Shown piece by piece: positions 5,896-6,344 of a stretch of DNA of 6,344 nt. The position numbers and the translations under genes were made by a program. The notes under the pieces were generated by a model. That model was not told where the DNA came from. It saw nothing but the letters and a program-made list of their open reading frames with translations, and made no database searches. Position 1 is the first letter of the stretch. Each line of letters begins with the position of its first letter. The DNA comes from Planctomycetaceae bacterium (GTDB lineage: Bacteria; Planctomycetota; Planctomycetia; Planctomycetales; Planctomycetaceae), in contig JAGQQP010000254.1 in assembly GCA_020426085.1 (NCBI GenBank), forward strand, positions 1 through 6,344, read 5' to 3'.

Positions 5896-6344
5896 ATGCA
5901 TCAAGATAAAAAAGTAGGATTAGCACTGGCTTTGCTGGTGATTGGTTTTGTAGCGGCTTTCTGTTTGAGGCAGGATCGTAACACGACAGTTCAAATCCCC
6001 GAACTGAACGATCCGCATTACCTCAACGAGCAGATTGCCGATAAGGATCGCACGCCCTACCTGGACACGCAGTCGAAAGAAAAAATTGAAACTCAACTGG
6101 GAAGCGACCAGGCCTTTACGGCGCTGACTGACCAGGTCGAGCCTGCTGATAATTCAAAAGTGGCCGTTCCCACCATCTCGCATACAACTCCCGTTGGAGA
6201 GAACGGCAAAGCTTCCAAGGCAGAGCGCTGGGGGCCGATTCCCGATTTCCTGAAGGAAGTCGATCTGCCTGAAGAGCAGTTCTCGAGTCCGGAGCCATCA
6301 GAGTCTGTCTTTGAACCGAATCCGCCTCAACCTGAAGCAAAGCC
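5896..6344 (+). CDS. Membrane-anchored protein with Pro/Glu-rich linker, N-terminal part (3' end beyond window)
   Basis: The frame is open from the ATG to the window end, giving 149 codons plus two bases; no stop is present, so the protein is longer. MHQDKK is followed by one hydrophobic segment (about residues 7-24, VGLALALLVIGFVAAFCL) and then RQDR, so it is most likely a single-pass protein anchored by its N-terminus, with the rest outside the cytoplasm. The Cys at 23 is preceded by Phe, so it is not a good lipobox. Residues 30 onward are hydrophilic, with a Pro/Glu/Ser-rich stretch from about 120. The N-terminus resembles planctomycete proteins that end in a LysM (peptidoglycan-binding) domain, but that is from memory and such a domain would lie outside the window. 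It follows the ExeA-like ATPase on the same strand after 272 bp. Function is unknown. Confidence 0.85.
   Translation, partial: MHQDKKVGLALALLVIGFVAAFCLRQDRNTTVQIPELNDPHYLNEQIADKDRTPYLDTQSKEKIETQLGSDQAFTALTDQVEPADNSKVAVPTISHTTPVGENGKASKAERWGPIPDFLKEVDLPEEQFSSPEPSESVFEPNPPQPEAK

Noticed and set aside
5673..5909. A 78-codon plus-strand frame in the gap before the membrane protein gene
   Set aside because: It has no ribosome binding site, its translation shows no recognisable domain, and it overlaps the start of a better-supported gene with a good Shine-Dalgarno sequence.
5947..5966. Lipobox in the membrane protein (VAAFC)
   Set aside because: The residue before the Cys is Phe, which does not fit the lipobox rule (Ala, Gly or Ser), so an uncleaved anchor is more likely.
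3689..6344. Transposition or phage-defence cassette suggested by the ExeA-like AAA ATPase
   Set aside because: No transposase, integrase, terminal repeats, nuclease or other defence gene is present, and the neighbours are core housekeeping genes.

Overview
The window looks like a chromosomal contig end from a planctomycete (Gimesia/Rubinisphaera-like), probably from a metagenome or draft assembly. This rests on overall protein resemblance, mid GC content (about half, judged by eye) and weak or oddly spaced Shine-Dalgarno sequences. No RNA gene, CRISPR array, insertion sequence or phage gene was seen.

Left end (1-58): technical, not biological. Bases 43-57 match 15 bases at the start of the Illumina TruSeq adapter exactly (read on the minus strand). 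Bases 1-42 are a GC-rich fragment of unknown origin. The junction cuts the first gene.

Minus-strand pair (15-3063): a PhoH-family ATPase gene is followed after 142 bp by a 7TM-HD phosphohydrolase gene of the PgpH/YqfF type. PgpH hydrolyses cyclic di-AMP in Firmicutes. The same order, phoH then pgpH then ybeY, is known from Bacillus-type genomes, so ybeY is expected beyond the broken end. The 7TM-HD protein is complete from its N-terminus to about residue 633; the rest of its HD domain is missing and replaced by adapter-derived residues.

Divergent intergenic region (3064-3688): about 625 bp, relatively AT-rich, with no convincing gene. It must hold the promoters for both directions and contains several CTGAAA/TTTCAG motifs, two of them forming a palindrome.

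Plus-strand pair (3689-6344): an ExeA/GspA-type AAA ATPase with a very long acidic tail, then a 272-bp gap with two palindromes, then the first 149 codons of a single-pass membrane protein with a Pro/Glu-rich linker that runs off the window. ExeA-family ATPases usually work at the cell envelope (secretin assembly, peptidoglycan). The neighbouring anchored protein suggests an envelope role, but this is inference. This pair, not the minus-strand pair, is the least characterised part of the window.
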